Positions 52,665 through 62,378 of a stretch of DNA of 64,000 bases are shown piece by piece. Numbering within the stretch: position 1 is the first letter of the stretch; each line of letters starts with the position of its first letter. Made by a program: the position numbers and the translations under genes. The notes beneath the pieces were generated by a model. The model ran no database searches and was not told the origin of the DNA. It was given only the letters and a program-made list of their open reading frames with translations. Origin of the DNA: Streptomyces varsoviensis. Lineage in GTDB: Bacteria; Actinomycetota; Actinomycetes; Streptomycetales; Streptomycetaceae. The stretch covers positions 62,001 through 126,000 of the forward strand of contig NZ_JOBF01000013.1 in assembly GCF_000718635.1 (NCBI RefSeq), given 5' to 3'.

Positions 52665-53914
52665 GGTGCGGTACTCCTGTCGGCGGGGCGGGAGGTCGGA
52701 CGGAACAGGTCGTCGCGGATACGGATCGACGGGTTGCCCAGGGCGATGCGGCGGGTGATGCGGTCGCCTATCGGGGTGCGGCTGATCAGCCGCGCGACGC
52801 GCGGCCGCAGCGCCCCGGCGATCCGGCCGCCGCCGAACATGCCCTTGGACTGCATGACTTGGAGCTTCATCACGGCATCGATGTCGGGGGAGCGGGCCTG
52901 CTCGTACGCGGCCAGGGAGCCCGCCCCGGTGTCGCCGTCGCGCAGGGCGCGGACCAGGACCGGGTGCAGGACCGCGGCGTCCTGGATGGCGAGGTTGATG
53001 CCCTGGGCGCCCAGCGGGCTGTGGGTGTGGGCGCTGTCGCCGATCAGAACGAGGCCGTCGCGCACCCAGGTACGGGCGCGGGCGGCGAACACGTCGAGCA
53101 GGGTGAGGTCGGTGAGCGCGCGGATGTGCTCGTGGATCGCGTCGGCGTACTCGGGCAGCGCGCGGGCCGCCTCGGCCCGGACGTACTCGATGCCGCGGGC
53201 GGCGATCTCCTGGTAGCCCTTGTGCGGCAGGGTCCAGCCGATCTGGATGCGGTCGGGCCACGAGTCGTACGCCAGGGCGGGGGTGGCCGCCGAGCGGTGG
53301 ATACGGACGACGCCGGTGGGGCCAGCGGGCGCCGGGATCTTGAACCAGAGCACGTCGAGGTCGAACACGTCGTGCCGGTCGTTCTCGATGCCGGCCAGCA
53401 TCCGGGTCTTGGAGTAGCGGCCGTCGGCGCCGACCACGACGCGCGCGCGGACGGTGCGTTCGCCGCGGCTGTCGCGGAGGAAGGCGCCGCGCACCGCGCC
53501 GCCGTCCTCCACGAGGCCGCTGACGCGCGTGCCGTCGAGGTAGGTGAAGCCGTCGTACGGACGGCAGGCGTCGAGCAACTCCTCCAGCAGGTGCCGCTGC
53601 GGCACGCTCAGCAGGTGGTCATGGGGCGCCGGCAGCTTCTTGTAGTCGATGTCCATCAGGACGCGGCGGCTGTCGCCGAGCCGGAAGTGGCGCAGCTCGT
53701 GGGCGCCGCGCTCGCGCAGGCCCGGCAGCACGCCGAGCCGGTCGAGCAGGGCGAGGCCGCCGGGCTGCAGGATCTCGCCGCGGTACTCGCGCTCGAAGGA
53801 CCTGGCCCGCTCGACGACGGTGACCGTGGCGCCGGAGCGCAACAGCAGCAGCGCCAGGGTCAGCCCGGCCGGGCCGCCGCCGACCACGCACACGTCGGAC
53901 GTGGTGTCTTCCAC
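52655..53914 (-). CDS. FAD-dependent oxidoreductase (aromatic hydroxylase-like)
   Basis: This 419-residue flavoprotein starts at the GTG at 53914, with AAAGGAG upstream. It has the dinucleotide-binding VCVVGGGPAGLTLALLLLRS and ERARSFEREYRGEILQPGG, and a flavin GD motif LIGDSAHTHSPLGAQGINLA. It belongs to the PHBH-type FAD oxidoreductases common in aromatic polyketide tailoring, probably a hydroxylase or epoxidase using NAD(P)H. It heads an operon with the cyclase and SnoaL-like genes, downstream of a strong terminator. Confidence 0.9.
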   Translation of the reverse strand: MEDTTSDVCVVGGGPAGLTLALLLLRSGATVTVVERARSFEREYRGEILQPGGLALLDRLGVLPGLRERGAHELRHFRLGDSRRVLMDIDYKKLPAPHDHLLSVPQRHLLEELLDACRPYDGFTYLDGTRVSGLVEDGGAVRGAFLRDSRGERTVRARVVVGADGRYSKTRMLAGIENDRHDVFDLDVLWFKIPAPAGPTGVVRIHRSAATPALAYDSWPDRIQIGWTLPHKGYQEIAARGIEYVRAEAARALPEYADAIHEHIRALTDLTLLDVFAARARTWVRDGLVLIGDSAHTHSPLGAQGINLAIQDAAVLHPVLVRALRDGDTGAGSLAAYEQARSPDIDAVMKLQVMQSKGMFGGGRIAGALRPRVARLISRTPIGDRITRRIALGNPSIRIRDDLFRPTSRPADRSTAPCA

Positions 53915-53929
53915 ACTCGCTCCTTTCGG

Positions 53930-53937
53930 ATACGTAT
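53930..53937. promoter_or_regulatory. ATACGTAT palindrome upstream of the FAD oxidoreductase
   Basis: An 8-bp palindrome, ATACGTAT, lies 16 bp upstream of the GTG start at 53914, within TCGGATACGTATACGG. It may be part of a promoter or TetR-type operator for the second leftward operon. Confidence 0.3.
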
Positions 53938-53958
53938 ACGGATGCCTCTACGGAAGGC

Positions 53959-53993
53959 AGGCCCGGTCCCGGCGTCACGCCGGGACCGGGCCT
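53959..53993 (-). terminator. Terminator of the minimal PKS operon
   Basis: A perfect 16-bp stem (53959-53974 with 53978-53993; AGGCCCGGTCCCGGCG arm) closes a 3-nt TCA loop. It is 27 bases after the SDR stop and separates the PKS operon from the FAD oxidoreductase operon. Confidence 0.88.
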
Positions 53994-54019
53994 CGGGGGG
54001 GGGTGGGCAGTTGGCTCGG

Positions 54020-54817
54020 TCAGGCGGCGAGCGCGGTGCCGCCGTCCACGGTGAGGACCTGGCCGTGGATCCAGGCGGCCTCGTCGGTGCACAGCAGCGC
54101 CACGGCGTCCGCCACGTCCTCCGGCCGGGTCAGGCGCCCCGCGGGGACGCGGGCCACCAGGCGCTCGACCACCTCCGGGTCGACCGGCGGGCCGCCGGCC
54201 TTGTCGAGCTTGGAGGCGGCGACCGCATTGACGGCGACGCCGCGCCCGGCGAGCTCGGCGGCCAGGTAGCGCACCAGGCTCTCCAGGGCGGCCTTGGCGA
54301 TGCCGAGGCTGACGTAGCGCGGCACGACGGCCCGCGCCCCGGTGCTGGAGACCGCCACGATCCGGCCGGGGCCGCCCGCCATCGCCTCGGCGATCAGCGG
54401 GGCGCCGCCGAGCAGCGGGTCGAGGGCCGTGGCGAGATCGGCGCGGACGCCCGCCGGGTCGGCGTCGAGCGTCCGCATCGGGTGGAAGGTCGCCGCGTTG
54501 TGCACGAACACGTCGAGCCTGCCGTGCCGCCGGACGACCGTATCGAGCAGGCCGGGAAGGGTCGCCGGGTCGGTGATGTCGCCGCGGTGGGCCCGCGCCG
54601 TGCCCTTGAGCCCGTCGAGCGAGCGCAGGGCCGCGTCGGCCGCGGCGTCGTCGTGGGCGTAGGTCAGATGGACGTCGCAGCCCGCGGCGCAGAGCCTGCG
54701 GGCCGTGGCGAGACCGAGGCCCCGGGTGCCGCCGGTCACGATGACCGCGCGGCCCTCAAGGCCCAGCGTGGAACGCTCCTGGGGCGCCGGCTCGGCGACG
54801 GCGGCCGGGGCGTCCAC
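54020..54817 (-). CDS. FabL-like short-chain dehydrogenase/reductase
   Basis: This 265-residue SDR starts at the GTG at 54817, one base after the ACP stop. It has TGGTRGLG (28-35), VHNAATFHP and the active site Tyr168-x6-Lys175 (YVSLGIAK), the spacing of enoyl-ACP reductases FabL/FabI, not the YxxxK of ActIII-type ketoreductases. It ends LTVDGGTALAA. It lies in the minimal PKS operon and could reduce an enoyl or keto group of the chain; the exact step is unknown. Confidence 0.87.
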   Translation of the reverse strand: MDAPAAVAEPAPQERSTLGLEGRAVIVTGGTRGLGLATARRLCAAGCDVHLTYAHDDAAADAALRSLDGLKGTARAHRGDITDPATLPGLLDTVVRRHGRLDVFVHNAATFHPMRTLDADPAGVRADLATALDPLLGGAPLIAEAMAGGPGRIVAVSSTGARAVVPRYVSLGIAKAALESLVRYLAAELAGRGVAVNAVAASKLDKAGGPPVDPEVVERLVARVPAGRLTRPEDVADAVALLCTDEAAWIHGQVLTVDGGTALAA

Positions 54818-54818
54818 G

Positions 54819-55103
54819 TCAGCCCGCCAGGGCGGGCTCGACCGGCTCCGCCACGTCGGCCAGCGCCTCGTTGATGAGGTCGAGCAGCACGCGCGGCGTC
54901 TCGGCCTCGCTCACCGCGTCGTCCACGAGGGTGACGCCGTAGATCCGCTCGACGCGGCCCGCGGTCTCCAGGAGGGCGAGCGAGTCGTAGCCGATGTCGA
55001 TGAAGGGGACGTCGAGGACGTCGCCGGACAGATCGACGCTCTCGTCCTCACCGGCGCTCTCGCGCAGGATCTGCTTCAGCTCGTCCAGGGTCAGTGCGGC
55101 CAT
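54819..55103 (-). CDS. Polyketide acyl carrier protein (type II PKS)
   Basis: This 94-residue ACP starts at the ATG at 55103 (MAALTLDELKQILRESAG) with AGGAG upstream; an upstream in-frame start at 55121 is less likely. It has the aromatic-PKS signature DIGYDSLALLETAGRVE with the phosphopantetheine Ser. With KS-alpha and CLF it forms the minimal PKS. Confidence 0.96.
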   Translation of the reverse strand: MAALTLDELKQILRESAGEDESVDLSGDVLDVPFIDIGYDSLALLETAGRVERIYGVTLVDDAVSEAETPRVLLDLINEALADVAEPVEPALAG

Positions 55104-55152
55104 GGTCAACTCCTTGTACATGCGGTGTGTCGCTGGGTTCTGCGGTGTGCGG

Positions 55153-56379
55153 TCAGCACGCCGTGCCGCGCACGACGAGCGCCGAGTTGAAGCCGCCGTG
55201 GCCGCGCGCCACCACCAGGGCGGTGTCCGCCCGTGTGGCGCGCGGCTCGCCGGTGACCAGGTCGAGCCGGTCGCCGAAGGCGGGCTTGGTGATGTGGGCG
55301 GTGTGCGGCAGCACGCCCTCGCGCAGGGCGAGCAGCGCGGTGGCCACGTCGAGCGGGGCGCCGCCCGAGCAGAGCCGCCCGGTCAGCGTCTTGGGCGCGG
55401 TGACCGGGACGCCGCGGGGGCCGAACACGGCGCTCAGCGCGTCCGCCTCGGCGCGGTCCAGGTCCGCGGTGCCCGCCGCGTCGGCGAACACCACGCCCAC
55501 CTGGTCCGGGGCGGTGCCCGCGTCGGTCAGGGCGCCGCGTATGGCGCGCTCCAGCCCGGTCGAGCAGGCCGCGGCTCCGCGCTCCGGCCGCGGGTCGAAC
55601 GTGGCCGCGTACCCGGCGATCTCCCCGTAGGCCCGGGCGCCGCGCTCGGCGGCCGCCGAGCCGTCCTCCAGGACCAGGAACGCGCCGCCCTCGCCCGGCA
55701 CATGGCCGGCCGCGTCCTCGTCGAAGGGAAGGTACGCGCGCTCGGGGTCGTCGCCGCGGGCGACCCGGCCGCCCGCCAGGTGTCCGGCCCAGGCGAACGG
55801 CGACAGCGAGCTGTCCACCGCCCCGGCGAGCATCAGCCGCGCGCCCTTGCGCAGCGAGCGCCGCCCCTGGGCCATCGCGTCGAGGCCGCCGGCGTGGTCG
55901 GCGACGACGGCGGCGCACGGGCCGCGCATATTGTGCCGGATGCCGATCTGGCCGGTGTTGACGGCGTAGAACCAGGCGAACGACTGGTACGCGCCGACGT
56001 GCTTGGGCCCCTTGCTCCACAGGTTCTGCAGCTCGCGCTGGCCGAAGTCGTAGCCGCCCGCGGTGGCCGCGGTGACCACGCCGCGCCGGTCGGCGGGCAC
56101 GGTGTCGAGATCCACGTCCGCGTCGTCCAGGGCCCATTGGGCGGCGGCGAGCGAGAGGCGGGTCATCACGTCGGTCTGCGGCAGCAGCCTGCCGGGGATG
56201 TGCTCCTCCGGGACGAAGTCCTTGATCTCGCCGGCCAGCGTCGCCGGGTAGCCGCTCGTGTCGTAGCGGGACAGCGGCGCGACGCCGTTGTCGCCGCGCA
56301 GCAGCGCCTCCCAGTACGCCTCGGCGCCGAGGCCGTTGGGCGCGGCGATGCCGATCCCGGTCACCACTGCCGCTGTCAT
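55153..56379 (-). CDS. Ketosynthase beta subunit / chain length factor
   Basis: This 408-residue CLF starts at the ATG at 56379, overlapping the KS-alpha stop by 4 bp. It matches KS-beta along its length ([40 protein letters not shown] split, [14 protein letters not shown]). No active-site Cys is present, as expected. The position that is usually Gln in the AEQAGG motif reads Asp161-His162-Ala-Gly-Gly, a rare change. It sets the polyketide chain length with KS-alpha. Confidence 0.96.
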   Translation of the reverse strand: MTAAVVTGIGIAAPNGLGAEAYWEALLRGDNGVAPLSRYDTSGYPATLAGEIKDFVPEEHIPGRLLPQTDVMTRLSLAAAQWALDDADVDLDTVPADRRGVVTAATAGGYDFGQRELQNLWSKGPKHVGAYQSFAWFYAVNTGQIGIRHNMRGPCAAVVADHAGGLDAMAQGRRSLRKGARLMLAGAVDSSLSPFAWAGHLAGGRVARGDDPERAYLPFDEDAAGHVPGEGGAFLVLEDGSAAAERGARAYGEIAGYAATFDPRPERGAAACSTGLERAIRGALTDAGTAPDQVGVVFADAAGTADLDRAEADALSAVFGPRGVPVTAPKTLTGRLCSGGAPLDVATALLALREGVLPHTAHITKPAFGDRLDLVTGEPRATRADTALVVARGHGGFNSALVVRGTAC

Positions 56380-57644
56380 GCCGTCCGCCTTTCGGGCCGT
56401 GCGAGCACCATCGCGCTCTGGAATCCGCCGAAGCCGCTCCCGACGCTGAGGGCCACGTCGGTACGGTGCTCGCGGGCGGTGATGGGTACGTAGTCGAGGT
56501 CGCACGCCGGGTCCGGCTCGCGCAGGTTGGCCGTGGGCGGGATCACCCCGGTGTCCATGGCCAGCGCGCAGGCCGCGATCTCCAGGGAGCCGATGGCGCC
56601 GAGCGAGTGCCCGATCATCGACTTGATGGAGCTGACCGGCGTGGCGCGTGCGTGCTCGCCGAGGGCCAGCTTGAACGCCGCGGTCTCGTGCCGGTCGTTC
56701 TGCTTGGTGCCGGAGCCGTGGGCGTTGACGTAGTCGACCGCCTCGGGCGCCAGGCGCGCCTCGTCGAGGGCGGCGGTGATGGCCTGCGCCATCTCCACGC
56801 CGTCCAGGCGCAGCCCGGTCATGCTGTACGCGTTGGAGCGGGACGCGTAGCCGGCGACCTCGGCGTAGATGTGGGCGCCGCGCCGCCGCGCGTGCTCCAG
56901 CTCCTCCAGAATCAGCACCGCGGCGCCCTCGCCGAGTACGAGGCCGTTGCGGGTGCGGTCGAAGGGCCGGGAGGCGGTCTCCGGCTCGTCGTTGCGGGGG
57001 GAGGTCGCCTTGATCGCGTCGAAGCAGGCGACGCTGATCGGGGTGATGGGCGCCTCGGCGCCGCCGGCGACCAGCACGTCGGCCGCGCCCTCGCGGATCA
57101 GGTCGGCGGCGTGGCCCAGCGAGTCGAGCCCCGAGGTGCAGCCGGTGGAGACGAGGGCGACCGGGCCCTGGGCGCCGGTGTCCCAGGCGACGTCCCGCGC
57201 GATGGAGCTGGGTACGAAGTAGTCGTAGGCGTACGGGGCGGCGTACGTGTGGTCGACTTCCCACTGGCGGCCGCCGTCGCTGGCGGCGACGTACTCCTCC
57301 TCCAGGCTGACGCTGCAGCCGACGGCGCTGCCGATCGCCACGCCGGTCCTGGCGGGGTCGAGCTCGTGCAGTTCCAGGCCGCTGTCGGTGACCGCCTCCC
57401 GGGATGCCACGAGGGCGAACTGGGTGACCCGGTCGAGCCGCCGGATCTCCTGCGGGGTCAGCCCGTGCGCGGCCGGGTCGAAGTCGACCTGGGCCGCGAT
57501 GCGCGACCGGAACCGGCTGACGTCGAATCCGGTGAGCGCGCGGGTCGCGGTGCGACCGGCCGTCATCTGCTCCCAGAATTCCTTGGTGCCGAGACCGCCG
57601 GGGGCCACGGCCCCGATCCCGGTTATCACTACTCGCCGCGTCAT
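56376..57644 (-). CDS. Ketosynthase alpha subunit (type II PKS)
   Basis: This 422-residue condensing enzyme starts at the ATG at 57644 with AGGAGG upstream. It has the catalytic Cys169 in [11 protein letters not shown], His motifs [14 protein letters not shown] and [15 protein letters not shown], and the aromatic-type [17 protein letters not shown]. It extends malonyl-ACP units. Its alignment with aromatic KS-alphas is strong throughout, so an aromatic, not highly reducing, system is indicated. Confidence 0.97.
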   Translation of the reverse strand: MTRRVVITGIGAVAPGGLGTKEFWEQMTAGRTATRALTGFDVSRFRSRIAAQVDFDPAAHGLTPQEIRRLDRVTQFALVASREAVTDSGLELHELDPARTGVAIGSAVGCSVSLEEEYVAASDGGRQWEVDHTYAAPYAYDYFVPSSIARDVAWDTGAQGPVALVSTGCTSGLDSLGHAADLIREGAADVLVAGGAEAPITPISVACFDAIKATSPRNDEPETASRPFDRTRNGLVLGEGAAVLILEELEHARRRGAHIYAEVAGYASRSNAYSMTGLRLDGVEMAQAITAALDEARLAPEAVDYVNAHGSGTKQNDRHETAAFKLALGEHARATPVSSIKSMIGHSLGAIGSLEIAACALAMDTGVIPPTANLREPDPACDLDYVPITAREHRTDVALSVGSGFGGFQSAMVLARPERRTA

Positions 57645-57673
57645 GGCGCCTTCTCCTCCTGTCATCGGCCCGG

Positions 57674-59335
57674 TCAGCATCCGGCCAGCGGCTCGACGGC
57701 CTCTGGAGCCGTCCTGGACACGGGGCGCGGGTCGGCCGGGGCCAGCGCCGCCTGAAGGGCCCCTTCGGTCAACTCCCGCCCGCGGGCGGCCACATAGCCG
57801 TCCGGGCGGACCAGCAGCCAACTGCCGGCGCGCGCGCCGAGCGTGCCGCGCAGTACGCCGCCGGGGTCGGCGAGCGGCCCGGGGCCCGCCTCGCCGCGGG
57901 CGGTGGCGGTCCGTACGGTCAGCCAGGCGCCGTAGTCGTCGTGCGCGCGCAGGGCGGCGCCGGTGGCGGCGGCCGCGTCGGCGTCCTCGCCGGGGAAGTG
58001 CAGGAGCGTCCAGGCCGGCTCGCGCAGTTCCGCGACGAGCTGCCGCCATCCGGGGGACGCGGCCTGCTCGGGCGTCGCCTGGGTGACGCGCTCCCCGGGG
58101 GCGGGCCCGGTCGTGCGGCCCGGCTCGTCGGCGCCGGTCAGCGGCGAGTCGGGATAGGACACGTTCAGGCCCGCGACCCGGCCCAGCGCGGTGCGCTGCA
58201 TCTTCACGCGCAGCGGCGGGACGCGGCGGGCGAGGCCGAAGACGACCGGGAGCGCCACCCCGGCCAGGGCGTTCTTCAGGGCGACCAGCTTGGTGGCCTT
58301 GCGGGTGCTGTCGAGCAGTTCGGCGCCGATCGGGACCCTCTCGGGCGAGTAGCTGTCCAGCAGCCGGTCGCCCGCGTGCCCGTGGATCACCGAGGCCAGC
58401 TTCCAGGCGAGGTTGTACGCCTCCTGGATGCCGGTGTTCATGCCCTGCCCGGACGCGGGGCTGTGCACGTGGGCGGCGTCCCCGGCGACGAAGCAGCGGC
58501 CCACGCGCATGGCCGGGACCATCCGCTGCTGCGCGGTGAACACGGAGATCCAGCCGGGGTCCGCGACCCGCACCGGGTGGCCCAGGCCCGCGGTGAGCTT
58601 GCGGGCGAAGCGGTCGGCGACGGTGCGGGCGCAGCCGTCGTAGGCGACGTCCGCGGTGTCGAGCATGCGCCAGCGGGTGGCGCCGGGCATCGGCGCCATC
58701 ATCAGCATGGTGCCCTCGGCGCGGATCAGGTAGATGCTGTTGCGCGGCAGTTCGGTCTCCACCTCGGCGTCGGCGAGCAGCCAGGTCTCGTTGGCGTCGC
58801 CGAGCAGCGCCAGGCCGAGCTGCTTGCGCACGGTGCTGTGTCCCCCGTCCGCGCCGATCAGCCAGGGCACCCGGGTGTCCTGGGCGCCGCCGTCCGCCGT
58901 GCGCAGGGCGACGCGCGCGCCGTGGTCGTCGTGGCTCAGGGACTCCAGGCGGGTGCCCCACTCGACGCTCACGCCGGCCGCGGCGAGCGCGTCGCGCAGC
59001 ACCTCCTCGGTCAGCACCTGGTCGATGGTGGTGCTGAAGGGGAAGCGGGTGGGGGTGGCGGTGTAGTCGGCGTCGAGCCGGATCAGCCGACGGCCGCCCG
59101 CGAACACGGTGAACGCGGTGATCCGCCGCATCCGCCGCACCATCTCGTCCAGGACGCCGATCTGGTCGTACGTCTCCAGCGTGCGCGGGTGGACGGCGAT
59201 GGCGCGGCTGGTGACGGCGGGCCCGTCCGCCGCGTCCACCACCCGTACCCGCACTCCGCGCCGGGTCAGTTCGAGGGCCGCGGTCAGCCCGACCGGGCCC
59301 GCGCCCACGACGAGAACGTCTGCTGTTGCCTGCAC
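57674..59335 (-). CDS. FAD-dependent monooxygenase (aromatic polyketide hydroxylase)
   Basis: This 553-residue enzyme starts at the GTG at 59335, with GGGAGGGG upstream. It has [21 protein letters not shown], the substrate-side [17 protein letters not shown] and the flavin motif [21 protein letters not shown] thioredoxin-like C-terminal domain covers about the last 120 residues, as in PgaE/OxyE/MtmOII-class hydroxylases. It likely hydroxylates or oxidises a ring. It lies just upstream of the KS-alpha gene. Confidence 0.94.
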   Translation of the reverse strand: MQATADVLVVGAGPVGLTAALELTRRGVRVRVVDAADGPAVTSRAIAVHPRTLETYDQIGVLDEMVRRMRRITAFTVFAGGRRLIRLDADYTATPTRFPFSTTIDQVLTEEVLRDALAAAGVSVEWGTRLESLSHDDHGARVALRTADGGAQDTRVPWLIGADGGHSTVRKQLGLALLGDANETWLLADAEVETELPRNSIYLIRAEGTMLMMAPMPGATRWRMLDTADVAYDGCARTVADRFARKLTAGLGHPVRVADPGWISVFTAQQRMVPAMRVGRCFVAGDAAHVHSPASGQGMNTGIQEAYNLAWKLASVIHGHAGDRLLDSYSPERVPIGAELLDSTRKATKLVALKNALAGVALPVVFGLARRVPPLRVKMQRTALGRVAGLNVSYPDSPLTGADEPGRTTGPAPGERVTQATPEQAASPGWRQLVAELREPAWTLLHFPGEDADAAAATGAALRAHDDYGAWLTVRTATARGEAGPGPLADPGGVLRGTLGARAGSWLLVRPDGYVAARGRELTEGALQAALAPADPRPVSRTAPEAVEPLAGC

Positions 59336-59370
59336 GGCGTTGCCCCTCCCGTTTCCCCGTCGGTGGATGA

Positions 59371-59670
59371 TCAGGCCGCGACGGCCTCGTGGATGACCTC
59401 GTACAGGTCCGGGGTGGGCTTCTCGATCACCCCGGCGAGGCCGGTGACGCGGCTGCGGAAGCCGTCGCTCTGCACGGCGGCCCGGTGGTCCTCGGCCCGC
59501 TCCCAGGTGGCGAGCTCGACGAAGACGTTCGGGTCGCGCAGGGAGCGGAGCATCTGGTGGCTGACGTAGCCGGGCCGGCGGCGCATGTAGTCGGTGAGGT
59601 CACCGGTGACGCGCTCGAAGTCCTCGATGCTGCCGATGACCTTGAGGGTGTTGACGAGGGTGACTGCCAT
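59371..59670 (-). CDS. Antibiotic biosynthesis monooxygenase (ABM family)
   Basis: This 99-residue ferredoxin-like protein starts at the ATG at 59670, with AGGAGA upstream. [32 protein letters not shown] and [17 protein letters not shown] define the ABM fold of ActVA-Orf6/SnoaB-type cofactor-free oxygenases that oxidise anthrone to quinone. It lies in the PKS operon, 9 bp after the ligase's stop. Confidence 0.9.
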   Translation of the reverse strand: MAVTLVNTLKVIGSIEDFERVTGDLTDYMRRRPGYVSHQMLRSLRDPNVFVELATWERAEDHRAAVQSDGFRSRVTGLAGVIEKPTPDLYEVIHEAVAA

Positions 59671-59679
59671 GACGGTCTC

Positions 59680-61308
59680 CTAGGCGGTTGCGGTTGCGGT
59701 GGGAACAGTGAGAAGAGGGGCAAGGGGGGCCGCGTCGGCGGGCGCGAACTGCTCGCGCAGGGCACGGCGTTGCACCTTGCCGTTGCGCGAGCGGGGCACG
59801 GCGTCGACGACGGTGACGTGCCCGATGCGCTGGTACACGGCGAGGCGGGCGTCGGCGAACGCCCGTACGGCATCGGCGACGTGCTGCCGGCCGGCCGCGT
59901 CCCGCGGTGGTTCGCGCAGCGCGATCAGGGCGTGGGGCACCTGGCCGCTGAAGGGGTCGGGGTGGCCGAAGACGGCGCACTCGCGCACCGCGGGGTGGGC
60001 GGCGACAGCCTCCTCCACCTCGGCGGGGGCGACCAGCTCGTTGTCCCGTTTGAAGACGTCGGAGCGGCGGTCGGTGACGTAGAGGCGGCCGTCGGCGTCG
60101 AGGCGGCCCACGTCGCCGGTGGCCAGCCAGCCGTCGGCGTCCAGGTGGGCGCCGGCGGGCTCGCCGAGGTAGCCCTTCATGATCTGCGGGCCGCGTACGT
60201 GGATCTCGCCCTTGGCGCCGGGCGGGGCCGCGGCGCCGGTGTCGAGGTCCACGACGCGTACGTCGGTGCCGGCGACGGGGAAGCCGCAGGAGCCGACGGC
60301 GGAGCTGCCCGGCGCGTCGATGGTGACGATCGGCGACGCCTCGGCCAGGCCATAGCCCTGGACGACGGGGATGCCGAAGTGGTCTTCGAGCGCCCGGGCC
60401 GCGCGGGGCGGCAGGGCGGAGCCCCCTGAGAAGATCCCCCGCGCGCTGCTCAGCCGCAGCCGCTCCAGGCCCGGGTCGGCCGCCAGATGGGCGAGGCGCA
60501 CCGGCAGGCTGAAGTAGTGCGTGGCGCCCGCCTCATCGGCCGCGGCGAGCGCCGCCGGGGTGTCGCCGCCGGGGAAGAGCACCTGGGCGGCGCCCGCCCA
60601 GACGGCGGAGTTGAGGTGCATGAGGTGGAACAGCGGCAATTGGTTGAGCGTGACCGAGGTGTCGTCCAGGCCCTGCGCGTGCGCGGTCTGGGCGGCGTTC
60701 ACGGTGAGGTTGCGGTGGGTGAGCTGGACCGCCTTGGGCGCCCCGCTGGTCCCGGAGGTGAAGTGCAGACAGGCTGTCGCGTCCGGGTCGGGCGGGGCCG
60801 GGCGGCCGCCGCCCGCGGCGCCGGGGTCGTCCGGCGCCGCGAGCAGCGAGCTGACGGTGGTGTCGCCGTCGGCGAGGGTGATACCCGCCGCGTCGAACAC
60901 CACCACGTACCGCAGATCCGGGAGGTCGTCCCGGAGCCGCGTCACGCGGTCGTACGTCTCCGCGGTGACCACGGCCACCGTGGAGCGCGAGACCGCAAGC
61001 ACATGGCGCAGCCCCTGTTCGCGCATCATCGGGTTGAGGGACACGATGACGTTGCCGCTGCGGGCGGTCGCGTAGTAGAGGGCGGCGAAGTCGGGGTCGA
61101 GCGGGGTGGCGACAGCGATCGCGGCGCCGTCGCCGCCGGTCAGCCGGCGCAGCCCGGCGGCGAGGGCGTCGACGCGCGCGTCGAGTTCGGCGAAGGTGAC
61201 GGTGCGGTCGCCCAGGCGCAGCGCGGTCCGCCCGGGCCAGCGGCGGGCCGCCCTGCGGGCGAGACCGTCCACGCTCAGCCCCTCGGGGAGAGCGGGCTGC
61301 TCAGGCAT
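59680..61308 (-). CDS. AMP-dependent acyl-CoA ligase 2
   Basis: This 542-residue ANL enzyme starts at the ATG at 61308, with AAGGAGA upstream, overlapping the cyclase stop by 8 bp. Its P-loop is FTSGTSGAPKAVQLTHRN, the hinge TGDVGRLDADGRLYVTDRRS and the catalytic Lys in VPRSRNGKVQRRAL. It could provide a starter unit or an acyl group as CoA/AMP ester. It is different from the AMP ligase at 42740-44347. Confidence 0.93.
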   Translation of the reverse strand: MPEQPALPEGLSVDGLARRAARRWPGRTALRLGDRTVTFAELDARVDALAAGLRRLTGGDGAAIAVATPLDPDFAALYYATARSGNVIVSLNPMMREQGLRHVLAVSRSTVAVVTAETYDRVTRLRDDLPDLRYVVVFDAAGITLADGDTTVSSLLAAPDDPGAAGGGRPAPPDPDATACLHFTSGTSGAPKAVQLTHRNLTVNAAQTAHAQGLDDTSVTLNQLPLFHLMHLNSAVWAGAAQVLFPGGDTPAALAAADEAGATHYFSLPVRLAHLAADPGLERLRLSSARGIFSGGSALPPRAARALEDHFGIPVVQGYGLAEASPIVTIDAPGSSAVGSCGFPVAGTDVRVVDLDTGAAAPPGAKGEIHVRGPQIMKGYLGEPAGAHLDADGWLATGDVGRLDADGRLYVTDRRSDVFKRDNELVAPAEVEEAVAAHPAVRECAVFGHPDPFSGQVPHALIALREPPRDAAGRQHVADAVRAFADARLAVYQRIGHVTVVDAVPRSRNGKVQRRALREQFAPADAAPLAPLLTVPTATATA

Positions 61309-62251
61309 CGACGGTCTCCTTGCGCCCGTTGTCGGCGATGTCCTCGGCGTACTCCTTGGCGAAGCGCAGGTTGGCGACGCTGTTGGCGCTGAGCACACGG
61401 CGCAGGTAGGCGCGGGCGTCCTGGACGGTGGCGCCGGGCCTCAGCAGCTCCAGGTTGGCCGGGTCGATGGTGGCGGTGTGCCGGGCCTCGGCGAGCGTGC
61501 CCTCGGGGGTCTCCTCGAAGACCCAGTGGCCGGTGTGGGCGGTGAGCAGCGGCGCCAGGCTGATCTGCTTGTAGACGATCTTCCCGTGCGGGAAGCAGAT
61601 CCGCACCGAGCGCGTGGTGTGCGGGCGGCCGTCCGGCGTGAGGGTGTCCATGTCGAAGAACTGGACGTTCGGCACGTCCTCCGTCATGTCGATGCGGGTG
61701 ACGTGCGGGAAGCGGTCGGGCCACTGCTCGGCCCGGTACAGCAGCTCGTACGCGTCCCGCGGCGCGCCGCCGATGAACAGCGGGTCGGCGAACTCGATGG
61801 TCAGCTCGGCCAGTTCGGCGTGGCGCTCGGCGGCCTCCTTGAACTCGGCGAGCTGCGCCTCGATGTGCGGCACCGCCCCCCGCGCGGCGGCCGGCACGGC
61901 GAAGTCGTGACCGACGGTCAGGGTGGCGGTGCCGTCGTCGCGGGCCTCGACGCGCCACTCGCCCTCGGCGAGCGGGTTGGCGAAGCCGATGCGCAGCGCG
62001 TCGCGGTCCAGGGTGCGGTGGTTGGTCCAGTTGCGGACCTGGTTCTCGCCGCGCAGCGCCCAGATCTCCACCTCGTCGGTGCCGGCGTCGGCGCCCGGCG
62101 TGTGCTCGACGTGTACGACGGAGGAGAGCAGTTGGGGCCAGCGGGCCACGTCGGCGACGGTGTCGTAGACGACGTCCGCGGGCGCCGCGACCACGGTGCT
62201 CCGCACCACGGCGGCGTCCGGTGCGGCTTCGGGGGCCTGGGTGTTCGGCAC
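61301..62251 (-). CDS. Didomain aromatase/cyclase (ARO/CYC)
   Basis: This 316-residue protein starts at the GTG at 62251, with AGAGGA upstream. Two START-like halves are visible: STVVAAPADVVYDTVADVARWPQLL with RNWTNHRTL, and GGAPRDAYELLYRAEQWPDRFPHV with TTRSVRICFPHGKIVYKQ. This is the ActVII-type didomain that closes and aromatises the first ring of the nascent chain. It is the first gene of the leftward PKS operon. Confidence 0.95.
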   Translation of the reverse strand: MPNTQAPEAAPDAAVVRSTVVAAPADVVYDTVADVARWPQLLSSVVHVEHTPGADAGTDEVEIWALRGENQVRNWTNHRTLDRDALRIGFANPLAEGEWRVEARDDGTATLTVGHDFAVPAAARGAVPHIEAQLAEFKEAAERHAELAELTIEFADPLFIGGAPRDAYELLYRAEQWPDRFPHVTRIDMTEDVPNVQFFDMDTLTPDGRPHTTRSVRICFPHGKIVYKQISLAPLLTAHTGHWVFEETPEGTLAEARHTATIDPANLELLRPGATVQDARAYLRRVLSANSVANLRFAKEYAEDIADNGRKETVDA

Positions 62252-62267
62252 GAGTGCGGTCCTCTCA

Positions 62268-62289
62268 GTTGCGGTGACGTTGCCGCAAC
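62268..62289. promoter_or_regulatory. Inverted repeat in the divergent ARO/CYC-AKR promoter
   Basis: GTTGCGG (62268-62274) faces CCGCAAC (62283-62289) with an 8-nt spacer, 17 bp upstream of the ARO/CYC start. It may be an operator for the large PKS operon. Confidence 0.45.
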
Positions 62290-62304
62290 GTTCGGCCCCG
62301 GGCC

Positions 62305-62348
62305 TCGAACGGTTCTGGACCGGCGGTGGACCGGCCGCCCTCGACCGG
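62305..62348 (+). promoter_or_regulatory. SARP-type heptamer array upstream of the AKR gene
   Basis: TCGAACG (62305-62311), TGGACCG (62316-62322) and TGGACCG (62327-62333) lie exactly 11 bp apart. A further TCGACCG at 62341 is 14 bp on. The geometry matches SARP operators, and the position between the divergent ARO/CYC and AKR genes would let one site control both operons. Confidence 0.6.
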
Positions 62349-62378
62349 GCGTCGAGAGGGCGGCCCAAGGGTCTGCGC

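Noticed and set aside
54020..54817. ActIII-type C-9 ketoreductase
   Set aside because: The catalytic spacing is Tyr-x6-Lys, that of FabL-type enoyl reductases, not Tyr-x3-Lys.
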